Assembly: GCA_031292515.1 (NCBI GenBank)
Contig: JARLGZ010000233.1
Span: 47,325-111,324, forward strand
Length of the DNA: 64,000 nucleotides
Source of the DNA: Puia sp.
GTDB lineage: Bacteria > Bacteroidota > Bacteroidia > Chitinophagales > Chitinophagaceae
Reading direction: 5' to 3'
The notes beneath the pieces were generated by a model that saw only the letters and a list, made by a program, of their open reading frames with translations, was not told the DNA's origin and ran no database searches. Below are positions 49,385 to 58,420 of the stretch, in pieces. How positions within the stretch are numbered: the first letter of the stretch is position 1; every line of letters starts with the position of its first letter. The position numbers were made by a program, and so were the translations under genes.

Positions 49385-49873
49385 CGCAATGTTTTTGGTT
49401 AGAGGTTGTTATTTTGCCCATGTTCATTGTAATAATTGCAATCGTTGATTCATTGTGAATCTGGCATATGGAGACGTATAAGACCAAGCATGAATGGCTA
49501 TTGCTTGAACAAGATTTCATTGATACCGGTTCATGATTAACATAAAACTACAATTACCAAGGGACCCTTCCTGGCAGTTCCCCTAAAAAAATCAAATGGA
49601 TACGGCGAAAACCGAACCCTATCCATTAACGAAAACTATATCATTTCTGATATATGCTACCAACAATATGTGTAAAATTAGTAAATATTCTATTCTGAAG
49701 GCAAAAATTCTACCTTATTAACGAATCGCTGCCGTTTATGGATTTTTCATTGTCCCCGGCATCACAAATGTCCTCTCTAACCGGTAAAGGTCAATAAATC
49801 GTTAAAATCACAGAATTATATAAAATATCTTTAAAGAACAAACACTGATCCACGTTGTCCAATATCTTATAGA

Positions 49874-49986
49874 AAAAGGACAATATCCTTTTGAAAAATG
49901 GATCCGATATCCGAAGACTACTGAATGAATGAAAAAGAACCTCTTCGGATAAGCTTGTAAGACCCCGTCAGGGGTCTTACTTTTTT
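49874..49986 (+). ncRNA. Candidate small RNA: three hairpins ending in a terminator
   Basis: Hairpin 1 pairs AAAAGGA (49874-49880) with TCCTTTT (49886-49892). Hairpin 2 pairs ATCCGAAGA (49909-49917) with TCTTCGGAT (49942-49950) across a 24-nt loop. Hairpin 3 pairs GTAAGACCCC (49957-49966) with GGGGTCTTAC (49971-49980), followed by six T. There is no gene upstream on this strand for more than 1.9 kb, so the terminator needs another transcript. The 5' end is not determined and no known RNA family is recognised. Confidence 0.4.
49957..49986 (+). terminator. Strong intrinsic terminator without an upstream gene
   Basis: A perfect 10-base-pair stem GTAAGACCCC/GGGGTCTTAC, loop GTCA, tail TTTTTT. 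The T-run exists on the plus strand only, so it is directional. Confidence 0.8.
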
Positions 49987-50153
49987 ACTCCTGTCTGCTT
50001 TTCTTTTGTATCTGTTTCCAGATTGCCGTTTCGGCTTCCTGTTTCCTGCAGCTCCCCTACATATATTAAAAAAAATTAATACTAAAAAAACAAGCGTCTC
50101 TGAAAGGCTATATCATTTTATTTCTTTTATATTTAAACCTTTAAGGTTAAGGC

Positions 50154-53100
50154 ATGATTTTAAGATTGATCAGGTTCGCGATTATTGCTTTTACTATATT
50201 GCCTGTAGGGAGAGCTTCTGCACAACCTGAGCATAATGGCTATCATGTCCAGCAGTATACGGATGAAGATGGCCTTCCGCAGAACAGCATCTCCAATATA
50301 TTATTCGATGACAATGGATTTCTCTGGCTGGCTTCACAGCTCGGCCTGGTCCGTTTCGACGGAAACTCCTTCAAAGTTTACGACAGAACCCTCCTTCCTG
50401 CCATGGAATCCACCAGGGTCCGCTTCCTGAGTAGCGGAGCTAACGGGGATATCTATTTCCAGACTGAAGACAACCACCTGTTTCTTTTCGGCGAGAAGAG
50501 CAATAGCCTGTTAGCCTCCTTTAACGATTCGGTAGCCGGAAAGTCGCTGCTGCTGAACGACAAAAAACAGGTCTTCGACTTTACGGGCTTTTTGTCCGGG
50601 CACGCCCCGTCCGGACAACAGGCTAAAAGAGCCGCTATTTTCGACGACCTGGGCAAACATAACAAAGATTTCTACCCAACTGACTCTATTCACACGTACC
50701 TCAGTTACAATGACAGCCTTTACTATTTTGACGGCCGGCAGCTGTTGACGCTCATCAGAACCGCAGGCGCCGCGCTGAATTTCCTGGTGCTGGGCAAAAG
50801 GCTATATGTGCTGAAGCAAAGAGAGGTCATTTGTGCGTTTGAAAACGGGATAAAAGTTTTGCAAAGACAGGAGATCGAAGGCGATCTTGTTAAAACCGGC
50901 AAAGACCCGGACCGGTCGGGACAAGCAGCCGGAAATGATTCCCGGGTGTTTCCCGGCAAGACGGCTCACCTGCTCATCGGCAAAAAATTATACCGGGTCA
51001 GGGAGACCACCGGCGGCAAACTCGCGGCCGAATTCCTGCTCGATCTCGGCTTCCTGAATAATATATCCGATATCGAATACAATGAGACCCTGGACATTCT
51101 CATTATCTCCACGGAGACTGAAGGCTTTTATATGGTTCGCAAGGACAAATTCCGCCCTTCCCGGTTCAGCGGCCCCCTGAAAGATCTTTTATCGGGTTAC
51201 CTCTTTGGGCCGATGGCCCTGAACAAAAAAGACGGCTCCATCCTTACCAGCCGATTCATCTTCAATGCGGCGGGACAGTATAGCGTGCTCGGGAACCTGT
51301 TCCCTTCGAAACCCAAATGCCTTTTCCTGGATCATAACAACCACGTCTGGAGTGCGATACATAACCTCGTCCGCGAATATACTCCGGGGTTTAAACAGGT
51401 GAAGACCTACCCGGCTGTCGATGCGTGCGTTGAGGACTTTACAGAGGACGGCGAGGGAACTTTGTACTGCCTGACGGATAACTCCCTATGGCAATTAAAA
51501 GGCGACAGCTTCCAGCCTCTCTTCCATAGAGAACAGCTTTCCCTGAAGGGGCCTAACGAATCCCTTAGCCTGGCCATTCCGGGTAAATGCTGGATTGCGA
51601 ATGCCAACGGGCTGATAGAATATGATCTGAAGACCGGCAAAGCCAGACTGGTGCCGGATATCGGCGATGCTCATATGCGTTCCATCCATAAATGCCGGGA
51701 TGGGTCCGTCCTGCTGGGCTCCTATGGACAGGGTTACTACTATTACCGCCGCAGCCGCTTCTACAAGATGCCCCTGGACAAAAACGACTACCTGTCGACC
51801 GCTCATTGTTTCCTGGAAGACGATAAGGGACATGTATGGATATCCTGCAATAAAGGGCTTTTCGAAATATCGAAACCCGACCTGGATTCATGGTGTGATT
51901 CCCCCGAAAACAAAGGGATCTATTATTATTACTATGGCAGACAGGACGGACTCGAAACGAATGAGTTTAATGGAGGGTTCAATGATTGCGGCCTGATCAC
52001 AAGCGACGGCTTTGCCGTGTTTTTGTCCATGAAGGGGATGGTATCTTTCTACGCCGACTCGCTGAAGCCGGCGTTCCCCACGGAAATGATATCCATTTCC
52101 GGCATCGAGGTCAATGGAAAAAGCAACCCGAAAAAGGATTCTGTAAAGATTGATGCCGGCTATAACAGCCTGGTAGTGGAGGTGTCCTGCCCGTTCCTGG
52201 GCAACAGGAACAACCTGTATCTGCAGTATTGCCTGGATCGACCGCAAAAAGAATGGCTGGACGTTCCGAATGACGGAAAAATAAAACTCAACCAGCTTTC
52301 CCCGGGCGACCACACCCTCCGGATCCGGAAAATAAACGGGTTCGGCGTTGGCAACTATTCGTTTAAGACGCTCGGTATCCGCATCGTGCCGCATTTTTAC
52401 CAGACGGACTGGTTTATGATACTGGCGGCACTCGCGGCACTCCTGTTCCTGGTCTTGTTTATTCAGCTGAGATTGAACCTCATCCAAAAGAAAAAGGAAG
52501 TGCAGGTCAAAGCGGAAAAACTCAGGGGAACCGTGAACACGTTGGAAGAAACGGTTGAAAAGCTCAGGGAATCACAAAGGGCACTCCTTCAAACCAACAA
52601 AGTCAGGGAAAAGCTGATTTCTCTCGTTATCCATGATCTGCGGTCACCCATTCGTTTCCTGAGCCTCCTTGCGAACGATCTCCACGACCATATCAACAGC
52701 TTTTCGGAAGAAGAGAAAAAAGAAAGGACTTACTGGATCAAAAAGGGAACCAACGATATCTATAATTTTTCGGAGGATTTCCTGCTTTGGGCGACCAGCC
52801 AGAAAGACAATTTCAATCTCGTAAAGCGGACCTTCTTTATAAAGCCCCTGCTGCAGGAGATCCATGATTTTTACAGGGAACAGGTCCTGCTGAAAGGAAA
52901 TACGATCCGCTACGAAGCGCCGGATGAACTGACCTTGCATTCCGACCCGCATATCCTGATAACGATCATCAGAAACCTGGTCGACAATGCGAACAAATAC
53001 ACCGAAAAAGGAAGCATAACAATCAGTGCCAACCGGGAAGCCGGGCAGACCGTCATTTCCATCGATGACACGGGAAAGGGAATGAGCCATGAACAAATCA

Positions 53101-53261
53101 ATATGTTCCTGAAAGACGACGGCTTAAAAAACCTGAAAAGCGGAAGCCAGCTGGGCCACAAATTCGTATTCGACCTCGCCAAACGAATCGATGCCGGACT
53201 TTCGATCGAAAGTGGCTACCAAAAGGGCACTTCCGTAAAATTGAGCTTCCAGGCAGAGTAA
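50154..53261 (+). CDS. Propeller-type sensor histidine kinase (paralogue 2)
   Basis: A 1035-residue paralogue of the 44850 kinase with the same order: signal peptide (about 1-23), periplasmic propeller (EDGLPQNSISNILFDDNGFL, then QLGLVRFDGNSFKVY), Y_Y_Y domain (about 665-740), transmembrane helix (about 752-775), coiled coil, and kinase core with SLVIHDLRSPIRF (His827), NLVDNANKYTEKG (N box) and SIDDTGKGMSHEQI (G1). The G2 box is unusual: SGSQLGHKFVFDLAKRID, where the family normally has G-x-G-L-G-L, so ATP-lid function may be altered. No response regulator lies directly beside it; the next plus-strand genes are the sigma-like pair and a LuxR-type regulator 3.5 kb away. Convergent with an AraC gene. 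Confidence 0.9.
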   Translation: MILRLIRFAIIAFTILPVGRASAQPEHNGYHVQQYTDEDGLPQNSISNILFDDNGFLWLASQLGLVRFDGNSFKVYDRTLLPAMESTRVRFLSSGANGDIYFQTEDNHLFLFGEKSNSLLASFNDSVAGKSLLLNDKKQVFDFTGFLSGHAPSGQQAKRAAIFDDLGKHNKDFYPTDSIHTYLSYNDSLYYFDGRQLLTLIRTAGAALNFLVLGKRLYVLKQREVICAFENGIKVLQRQEIEGDLVKTGKDPDRSGQAAGNDSRVFPGKTAHLLIGKKLYRVRETTGGKLAAEFLLDLGFLNNISDIEYNETLDILIISTETEGFYMVRKDKFRPSRFSGPLKDLLSGYLFGPMALNKKDGSILTSRFIFNAAGQYSVLGNLFPSKPKCLFLDHNNHVWSAIHNLVREYTPGFKQVKTYPAVDACVEDFTEDGEGTLYCLTDNSLWQLKGDSFQPLFHREQLSLKGPNESLSLAIPGKCWIANANGLIEYDLKTGKARLVPDIGDAHMRSIHKCRDGSVLLGSYGQGYYYYRRSRFYKMPLDKNDYLSTAHCFLEDDKGHVWISCNKGLFEISKPDLDSWCDSPENKGIYYYYYGRQDGLETNEFNGGFNDCGLITSDGFAVFLSMKGMVSFYADSLKPAFPTEMISISGIEVNGKSNPKKDSVKIDAGYNSLVVEVSCPFLGNRNNLYLQYCLDRPQKEWLDVPNDGKIKLNQLSPGDHTLRIRKINGFGVGNYSFKTLGIRIVPHFYQTDWFMILAALAALLFLVLFIQLRLNLIQKKKEVQVKAEKLRGTVNTLEETVEKLRESQRALLQTNKVREKLISLVIHDLRSPIRFLSLLANDLHDHINSFSEEEKKERTYWIKKGTNDIYNFSEDFLLWATSQKDNFNLVKRTFFIKPLLQEIHDFYREQVLLKGNTIRYEAPDELTLHSDPHILITIIRNLVDNANKYTEKGSITISANREAGQTVISIDDTGKGMSHEQINMFLKDDGLKNLKSGSQLGHKFVFDLAKRIDAGLSIESGYQKGTSVKLSFQAE

Positions 53262-53280
53262 TAAGCCGGTCATGGTCTGA

Positions 53281-54201
53281 TCAGGCTATCCTTTCCATCT
53301 GTTTTTTGTATTTCCCCGGCGTAATCCGGTAGATCTTTTTGAATGCCAGTATATAGTTACTAATGCTGGAATAGCCTATTTCATACGCGATCTGGCTGAT
53401 AGACTTGGCATGATCGGCTATCATCTCTTTCGAACGCTCGATCCTTTTGTTCCTGATATATTCGGAAATCGTCATCCCGTGAATCGACTTGAACAGAAAA
53501 TTCAGCTTGTGGTAGCTCGTATATGTCTTTTTCAAAATGGTGTCCACGGTAAAAGTGTCCGAACAATAACCCTCCAGAATATACGATTCAGCCTCGCGCA
53601 CGAGATTGATATCCTCATCATTTTTTATGACTTTCGACAATTCGTCCTTAAAGAAGTTCTTGTGGCAATGGCATAAAAAATATTCTATTAGGTGCAGCGT
53701 CAGGTTCTGCTGACCGGTGCCGTCAGTATTTGCCGCGCGTTTTGTGTCGATAAGAGACGATAAAAGAGGGAGTTCCTTTCTTCCAAGGACTGCCGTTACC
53801 GCTTTCCCCCGCGTCCTAACGGCTTCGGCAATCTTCGCAAAATTGTCGTTACCTTTCATAAAACGGCTGATCCAATGACCCGGCATAGAGATCATGACCG
53901 CGGAAACGGTTACCGGTCCCGAAGACTTCAATATCAGCGGATCTGCTGCGTCCGTCAGCAGCCCGGTTCCGGGACTCGCCGTAAAAAAAGGATCGCGGTC
54001 CCGCGTGGCGATCTCCAACTCTCCCGTATAATCCAGGAAAGTCAGTATAAAGCCTTCTTTTTCAAAAACAGGAAGAACAAGATCCAGGGCAGTCTGCGAT
54101 TGTTTGAAGCAGAGAAGATCGATACCAACCGGCAGCTTTTCGGCATGCCATTGATCGAACGGGGTTTCCACGTGGGGGAATTTGAGGTCGGGCGGTTTCA
54201 T
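53281..54201 (-). CDS. AraC-family regulator
   Basis: A 306-residue protein with an N-terminal domain lacking clear motifs (FILTFLDYTGELEIATRDRD) and a C-terminal AraC DNA-binding domain (about 210-306): TVDTILKKTYTSYHKLNFLF, KSIHGMTISEYIRNKRIERS and KSISQIAYEIGYSSISNYIL. The helix-turn-helix pair is complete. Together with the next gene upstream on the strand (54240-55244, 38 nt away) it forms a two-gene AraC unit; the two share only the DNA-binding domain, and their N-termini differ. Position beside the kinases suggests a link to the same signal, not proven. Confidence 0.88.
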   Translation of the reverse strand: MKPPDLKFPHVETPFDQWHAEKLPVGIDLLCFKQSQTALDLVLPVFEKEGFILTFLDYTGELEIATRDRDPFFTASPGTGLLTDAADPLILKSSGPVTVSAVMISMPGHWISRFMKGNDNFAKIAEAVRTRGKAVTAVLGRKELPLLSSLIDTKRAANTDGTGQQNLTLHLIEYFLCHCHKNFFKDELSKVIKNDEDINLVREAESYILEGYCSDTFTVDTILKKTYTSYHKLNFLFKSIHGMTISEYIRNKRIERSKEMIADHAKSISQIAYEIGYSSISNYILAFKKIYRITPGKYKKQMERIA

Positions 54202-54239
54202 AGTTATCGTTTCGATTTCGAAATAAAGCGTAAAAAGGC

Positions 54240-55244
54240 TTACTGCGGGTTCAGATAATGCCAGGGAGAAAAGCCATACTCTTTCTTGAACGCCAACGTA
54301 AAATGAGAAGGGTTCGAATACCCGATCTCCGTGGCCACTACTTTCACCGGCACTTTACCGTCCAGCAGCTTTTTTGCCTTCTCCAGTTTGTTCTTTTGAA
54401 AGTAGCCGAACAGCGTATCCCCGTAATATTTTTTAAACTTTGTCTTGAGACTGGTGGGGCTCATCGCCGAAATCCTGGATAGCTTTTCAATGCCGGGAAA
54501 TTCTTTCTTATAGTTCCTGCACAAATGCTCCTCAACCCTTGAAAGACCGTTGACATCCTGTTCGTTGAAAGACAAGCCTTCGGCGACCAGCTTATCCATC
54601 ACCAAAAACTGTTGAAGCAGGTATTCAAGCAGCAACGAAACATTCCGCAAGGCGAACAACTCACGGAAAGGATGATCGATGATCCCCTCCATAAAATCTC
54701 CGATCAGGAGCCTGTACTTAAAAGTCATCGGCCAGCAAAGGCGGGGGATCTCATTACCCGGCGGGTCCACTACGGACCTGATCTTCAGGACATCCCAGTC
54801 GTGCATCAACTGCCCCATACTGGATTTTTGCACCCTTATAAGCAGCGAACGGACTACCTTCCCCTTCGGATAGACCACGTATTTGCCATGATCGGCATCG
54901 GTTATGGAAACCGAAGAATCGGCTTGTCCGCGCATCCAGCCCGGGTCCGATAAGATCCAATCATTTCCAGTCTCGGCCGATAGGCCTATCTCGTCAAAGG
55001 ATAAGATATAAGAAGAAGTATTGGAAGAAGGTAAGAAGCTGAAAGACAGATCATCCGCAAGCATAGAGACATTTACGACCATCACTTCGACGCCTGGCAA
55101 TACACCGGCAACCGTTATAAAGCCTTTTCCGGATTTTCCTGATAAATAGAGAACCGAATCGCTGATCGTACAAGCCCTGCTGCGGGCTATCGACTCAAAG
55201 CATTTCAGGAACGGCTCTGAATTCTCAAGAGATACATAGCTCAT
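54240..55244 (-). CDS. AraC-family regulator
   Basis: A 334-residue regulator. The C-terminal domain has GIEKLSRISAMSPTSLKTKF, KKYYGDTLFGYFQKNKLEKA and VKVVATEIGYSNPSHFTLAF with FKKEYGFSPWHYL, a full AraC pair of helix-turn-helices. The N-terminal 200 residues (YVSLENSEPFLKCFESIARS, LYLSGKSGKGFITVAGVLPG) have no family I can name and may form a ligand domain. A TTG at 55265 is in frame, but ATG at 55244 is preferred. It is divergent from the sigma-like gene; an inverted repeat at 55311-55332 lies between them. Confidence 0.87.
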   Translation of the reverse strand: MSYVSLENSEPFLKCFESIARSRACTISDSVLYLSGKSGKGFITVAGVLPGVEVMVVNVSMLADDLSFSFLPSSNTSSYILSFDEIGLSAETGNDWILSDPGWMRGQADSSVSITDADHGKYVVYPKGKVVRSLLIRVQKSSMGQLMHDWDVLKIRSVVDPPGNEIPRLCWPMTFKYRLLIGDFMEGIIDHPFRELFALRNVSLLLEYLLQQFLVMDKLVAEGLSFNEQDVNGLSRVEEHLCRNYKKEFPGIEKLSRISAMSPTSLKTKFKKYYGDTLFGYFQKNKLEKAKKLLDGKVPVKVVATEIGYSNPSHFTLAFKKEYGFSPWHYLNPQ

Positions 55245-55265
55245 TGGATTTAAAATTGACAACAA

Positions 55266-55573
55266 GTTATTAACATAAATACCCAGATTTCATAGTAAAA
55301 CATCCAACTATTTGTAGTTATAAAACTACAAAACCGAAGTCCGCCAAATTATGGCATTCCTGAGGAATGAACCGGCACCGTCTTAAAACACATTAACATA
55401 TATTACAATATAAAATAAAAATAAAGCGTAGTCGTTTCAATAAAAGTCAATTTTTCATGGTGCCCGGTCCGAATTGTCCTTTTGCGCAGGAAAAATGAAA
55501 AACGCGATGAAGGGAAACCGCCATTAATTGAAAAATTTACTGATTATCAATACCCTTGAAAACCTACTACCCC
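55266..55573. other. Divergent spacer between AraC and sigma-like genes
   Basis: AT-rich, without a plausible gene. It contains the inverted repeat described next and AT tracts around 55390-55430. No full TTTG/TAnnTTTG promoter was recognised. Confidence 0.4.
55311..55332. promoter_or_regulatory. 22-nt inverted repeat in the AraC/sigma-like spacer
   Basis: TTTGTAGT and ACTACAAA around six bases (TATAAA). It has TGTAG/CTACA arms like the element at 44113-44138 (TGTAGAA/TTCTACA). Probably an operator site; the binding protein is unknown. Confidence 0.4.
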
Positions 55574-56080
55574 ATGAACCCCGGCGACAAAAAAAAATCC
55601 GAGTGCGAAGGAGACATCCGTGCTCTTCTAAAAAATCACCACAAAAAAATTTACTACGTCTGCAGGTTATTTGCAGACAATTACCGGCAACATTGCGGCC
55701 TCTTTGTAACGATCCTGACGGCTGCTTCACAAAACATGCAGCATTCCAAAACAGAAAAAGAGAAATACACACTCTTTCTGAGGGCCTGCATTAATATGGC
55801 CGCCCTCCATTCCATTTCCAACGGGCTTTCTCCTGATCATGAGAAAGAAACCGGACGATACAAATCGCCCGATTACCAGCACAGCATGACAAAATTGAGG
55901 GCGGACATCAGGGACCTTTCCGATTATGAAAAAATGCATTTGTTTCTAAGCGCCGAAAACGTCCTCCCGGATGAGATCGCAGACATCGGGGGAGCGGCAA
56001 CCGCTGAAAATAAAAAACGCGGAGAAAAGCATAACAAACAATTTGCACCGTTCATTAAAGAAAAACTGATATGGAGCTGA
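55574..56080 (+). CDS. Degenerate ECF sigma factor-like protein
   Basis: A 168-residue protein (a TTG at 55556 is also in frame). The arrangement recalls the small Bacteroidota sigma-70 family: a region 2-like part (HHKKIYYVCRLFADNYRQHC, KYTLFLRACINMAALHSISN) and a region 4-like helix-turn-helix (LSDYEKMHLFLSAENVLPDE, IADIGGAATAENKKRGEKHN). The core promoter-melting residues of region 2 are not conserved: where true factors have DLFQEIxLxLW there is GLFVTILTAASQ. It overlaps the next gene by 10 nt, exactly like sigma/anti-sigma couples of the phylum. A regulator derived from a sigma factor, or a weak sigma, are both possible. Confidence 0.5.
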   Translation: MNPGDKKKSECEGDIRALLKNHHKKIYYVCRLFADNYRQHCGLFVTILTAASQNMQHSKTEKEKYTLFLRACINMAALHSISNGLSPDHEKETGRYKSPDYQHSMTKLRADIRDLSDYEKMHLFLSAENVLPDEIADIGGAATAENKKRGEKHNKQFAPFIKEKLIWS

Positions 56081-56700
56081 AAAAGCTGCGCGAACATTGG
56101 GCTGGTTTCCCGGTCGTCTCCATGGAAGAACGGCCCGTTCTCATCTCAGAGATGGAAAATATGCTCGTAAAAAGTCCCTTTACCCGGGAGTTTTATCTCA
56201 GGAATAAAATCCTGTTCAGGATCGCGGCGAGTCTTCTTTTGCTGCTGGTCGTCGCCTTTCAGGTCCGGAATGAAACAGCCGGCACCGGGGGTGAACCCTA
56301 TTTTCTGTTCCTGCTGGCAGCTACCCTTGCCGGGTTTATGGGTTTCAACATCCATCTCCTGTTCTTCGCCGACTATCCTTCGCTGGCTTCCCTCAGCCTG
56401 GTGCCCTTCCTGGACCGGATAGAAAATATATTTCAAAGATATATTCATTCATTCAAGATACTCAGTCTATTAGCTGGATTTTATGCACAAATGCTTTTAG
56501 AATGCATTCTCCGATCATCTAACGCGGGTCTCTATCAATCGATCCGTGAGAATACTATTTACAGGATCCTGATCCTGGCTTTTCTATCGATATCGGCCTA
56601 TATCCTGCTGCTGTCATTCCGGATCAATAAGTATAAAAAACGGATGCTTGCCGTAAGAACGTACAAAGAAGGGATTTCCGACACTGCCAGGAAACATTGA
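56071..56700 (+). CDS. Membrane partner of the sigma-like protein (possible anti-sigma)
   Basis: A 209-residue protein. The cytoplasmic N-terminus MELKKLREHWAGFPVVSMEE has the form found in the gene that follows sigma factors in Bacteroidota ('MEL..L+..W...'), then EMENMLVKSPFTREFYLRNK. Four hydrophobic helices follow: ILFRIAASLLLLLVVAFQV, FLFLLAATLAGFMGFNIHLL, HSFKILSLLAGFYAQMLLEC and IYRILILAFLSISAYILLLS, and a basic end. It overlaps the sigma-like gene, so the two are translationally coupled. It is the natural candidate to hold that protein at the membrane. No domain name can be given. Confidence 0.6.
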   Translation: MELKKLREHWAGFPVVSMEERPVLISEMENMLVKSPFTREFYLRNKILFRIAASLLLLLVVAFQVRNETAGTGGEPYFLFLLAATLAGFMGFNIHLLFFADYPSLASLSLVPFLDRIENIFQRYIHSFKILSLLAGFYAQMLLECILRSSNAGLYQSIRENTIYRILILAFLSISAYILLLSFRINKYKKRMLAVRTYKEGISDTARKH

Positions 56701-56743
56701 ATGATCTATATTTGGTATTCTTTCTATTCCTAAAAGACAAAAA

Positions 56744-57373
56744 ATGCAAAACATCTTAATTGCGGATGACCATTCGATTGTCAGGGCCGGCCTGAAACTG
56801 CTGATCGGTACGTCTATCCGGGACATCCACCTGGAAGAAGCGGAAGATGGTGAAACGGTCATCAAAAAAATGAGAGCCGGCCATTTCGACCTGCTGATCC
56901 TGGACATCAATATGCCGCATACGGAGTCTTTTAGCCTTACAGCTTACCTCCTGAAAGAATACCCCGCCCTGAAGATCATCATCTTCACGATGAACCAGGA
57001 GATCTTCTTTGCCAAAAGATTTCTCAAGATCGGCGCCCATGGCTATCTGAACAAATACTCAAAAGACCAGGAAATCAAATACGCCATTCAGAAGGTGCTG
57101 GGAGGCAAAAGATATATCAGCGACAATCTCGCGGAGATCCTGTCGGGAGAACTCACAAAAAAACAAAAAGACAACCCTTTTGAAGACTTGTCCGACAGGG
57201 AGTTTGAAGTGGTGCTGCAAATGCTTAAGGGCAGTACGGTCTCTGAGATCGCCAATACGCTCAGCCTGCATAAATCGACCGTAGGCACCCACAAGACCAG
57301 GATCCTGGATAAACTGAAGATATCCAATACCGTGGAGCTTATTAACCTGGCCCGTCTGTACGAGATCATCTGA
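56744..57373 (+). CDS. NarL/LuxR-type response regulator
   Basis: A 209-residue regulator. Receiver: NILIADDHSIVRAGLKLLIG, phospho-acceptor Asp54 in DLLILDINMPHTES, IIIFTMNQE (Thr), GYLNKYSKDQ (Lys). LuxR helix-turn-helix: LSDREFEVVLQMLKGSTVSE, IANTLSLHKSTVGTHKTRIL and DKLKISNTVELINLARLYEI. It resembles the 44209 regulator in layout. The upstream spacer contains TATATTTG (56707-56714), a good -7 element, with no clear -33. The kinase at 50154 lacks an adjacent regulator, so this may be its partner over a distance of 3.5 kb. Confidence 0.93.
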   Translation: MQNILIADDHSIVRAGLKLLIGTSIRDIHLEEAEDGETVIKKMRAGHFDLLILDINMPHTESFSLTAYLLKEYPALKIIIFTMNQEIFFAKRFLKIGAHGYLNKYSKDQEIKYAIQKVLGGKRYISDNLAEILSGELTKKQKDNPFEDLSDREFEVVLQMLKGSTVSEIANTLSLHKSTVGTHKTRILDKLKISNTVELINLARLYEII

Positions 57374-57434
57374 AAACACAGGGAAGCACAGGAAAATTCT
57401 TCACCAGGACGCGGCCTCATCTGTTTTTGTCTTT

Positions 57435-58247
57435 TTAGCCCTCCCCCGGGATCAGTTTTTCCAGGGCCTTTCTCACCCCATCTTCATTGTTGGTCTCCGT
57501 GACATAGTCTGCCGCCTGTTTTATCTCGTCGGGCGCATTTCCCATCGCCACCCCCATGCCGGCAAAACGGATCATCTCTTTATCGTTGTAATTATCTCCC
57601 ATCGCGATGATCTCCGAGCGGTCAAGCCCCATTCTTCCGATCAGGAACCGGACGGCATTCGACTTGGAACCCTCCGGGTTCATGATCTCCAGGTAAGTTG
57701 GCTTGGAGGGATAGATATTCAGCCCGTCTCCATAGATCGACTTCAGATGTCCCTGGATAAGCCCGATGGATGGCGGGTCGCTCATGACCATCAACTTGTT
57801 TGGTCCGGTTCCGCGACCGGCCCAATCCTCCACGAGCCCTTCGATAGGCTGAATCCTGACGCGGACGTCCGATATGCGTTGCTCGTGTTTTACCCATTCA
57901 TCATCGACTTCCGCGAACCATTCCCGCCGGAGATAATAGGCCGTCGTATTGGAGAACTGTTTCAACTCCCTCACAAGGCCGGCGGTCGTTTCCGCATCGA
58001 TGACAGCCTGGAAGATCGGTTCCTCCCCCAACACAATATAGCCCCCGTTCAGCGAAACCACGGGATAGTGGGCAGTACCCAAATCCCGGACATATGGCAG
58101 GATCGCATCCAAAGGGCGTGCGGATACCAGGATCACGGGGATCCCCTGGTGTGTCAACCGGGAGATCGTCCGTTTGGTGGCTTCGCTAATCGTGTGATCG
58201 CTTTTCAAAAGGGTACCGTCCATGTCCAGGAAAACAGCTTTGTACAT
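57435..58247 (-). CDS. Cof-type HAD phosphatase
   Basis: Cytoplasmic haloacid dehalogenase-type phosphatase of 270 residues. Motif I YKAVFLDMDGTLLKSD (nucleophile Asp in DxDGT), motif II VILVSARPL, motif III Lys in NPEGSKSNAVRFLIG, and motif IV EIIAMGDNYNDKEMIRFAG. The type II cap (about 80-200) is the Cof form, whose members dephosphorylate sugar phosphates and flavin or pyridoxal phosphates. The frame is open to 58448, but ATG at 58247 gives the family N-terminus MYKAVFLDMDGT. Divergent from the protease gene; substrate unknown. Confidence 0.92.
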   Translation of the reverse strand: MYKAVFLDMDGTLLKSDHTISEATKRTISRLTHQGIPVILVSARPLDAILPYVRDLGTAHYPVVSLNGGYIVLGEEPIFQAVIDAETTAGLVRELKQFSNTTAYYLRREWFAEVDDEWVKHEQRISDVRVRIQPIEGLVEDWAGRGTGPNKLMVMSDPPSIGLIQGHLKSIYGDGLNIYPSKPTYLEIMNPEGSKSNAVRFLIGRMGLDRSEIIAMGDNYNDKEMIRFAGMGVAMGNAPDEIKQAADYVTETNNEDGVRKALEKLIPGEG

Positions 58248-58420
58248 TTGCAAGGAGAAGTTTTTTTTTGAAATATTGTATCGCCCGCGAAAGTAATCAT
58301 CTTTGTGAAAACGGGAGAAAATCGGGCAAACGCCAATAATTTCATAAAAATTGCGTTTGCCATTCAGGCACGGATGTTTTGTCGACTTGTGAAGCACATT
58401 AAACCCCTTCCAAAAATTCA

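Larger units (their letters stand above)
49385..50153. other. Long gene-free stretch, AT-rich
   Basis: Between the small membrane protein and the second kinase no plausible protein frame is seen on either strand. The right half contains three hairpins ending in a strong terminator (49874-49986, listed separately). Just before the kinase start is an AACCTT/AAGGTT dyad at 50136-50148. The kinase promoter was not identified with confidence. Confidence 0.5.
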
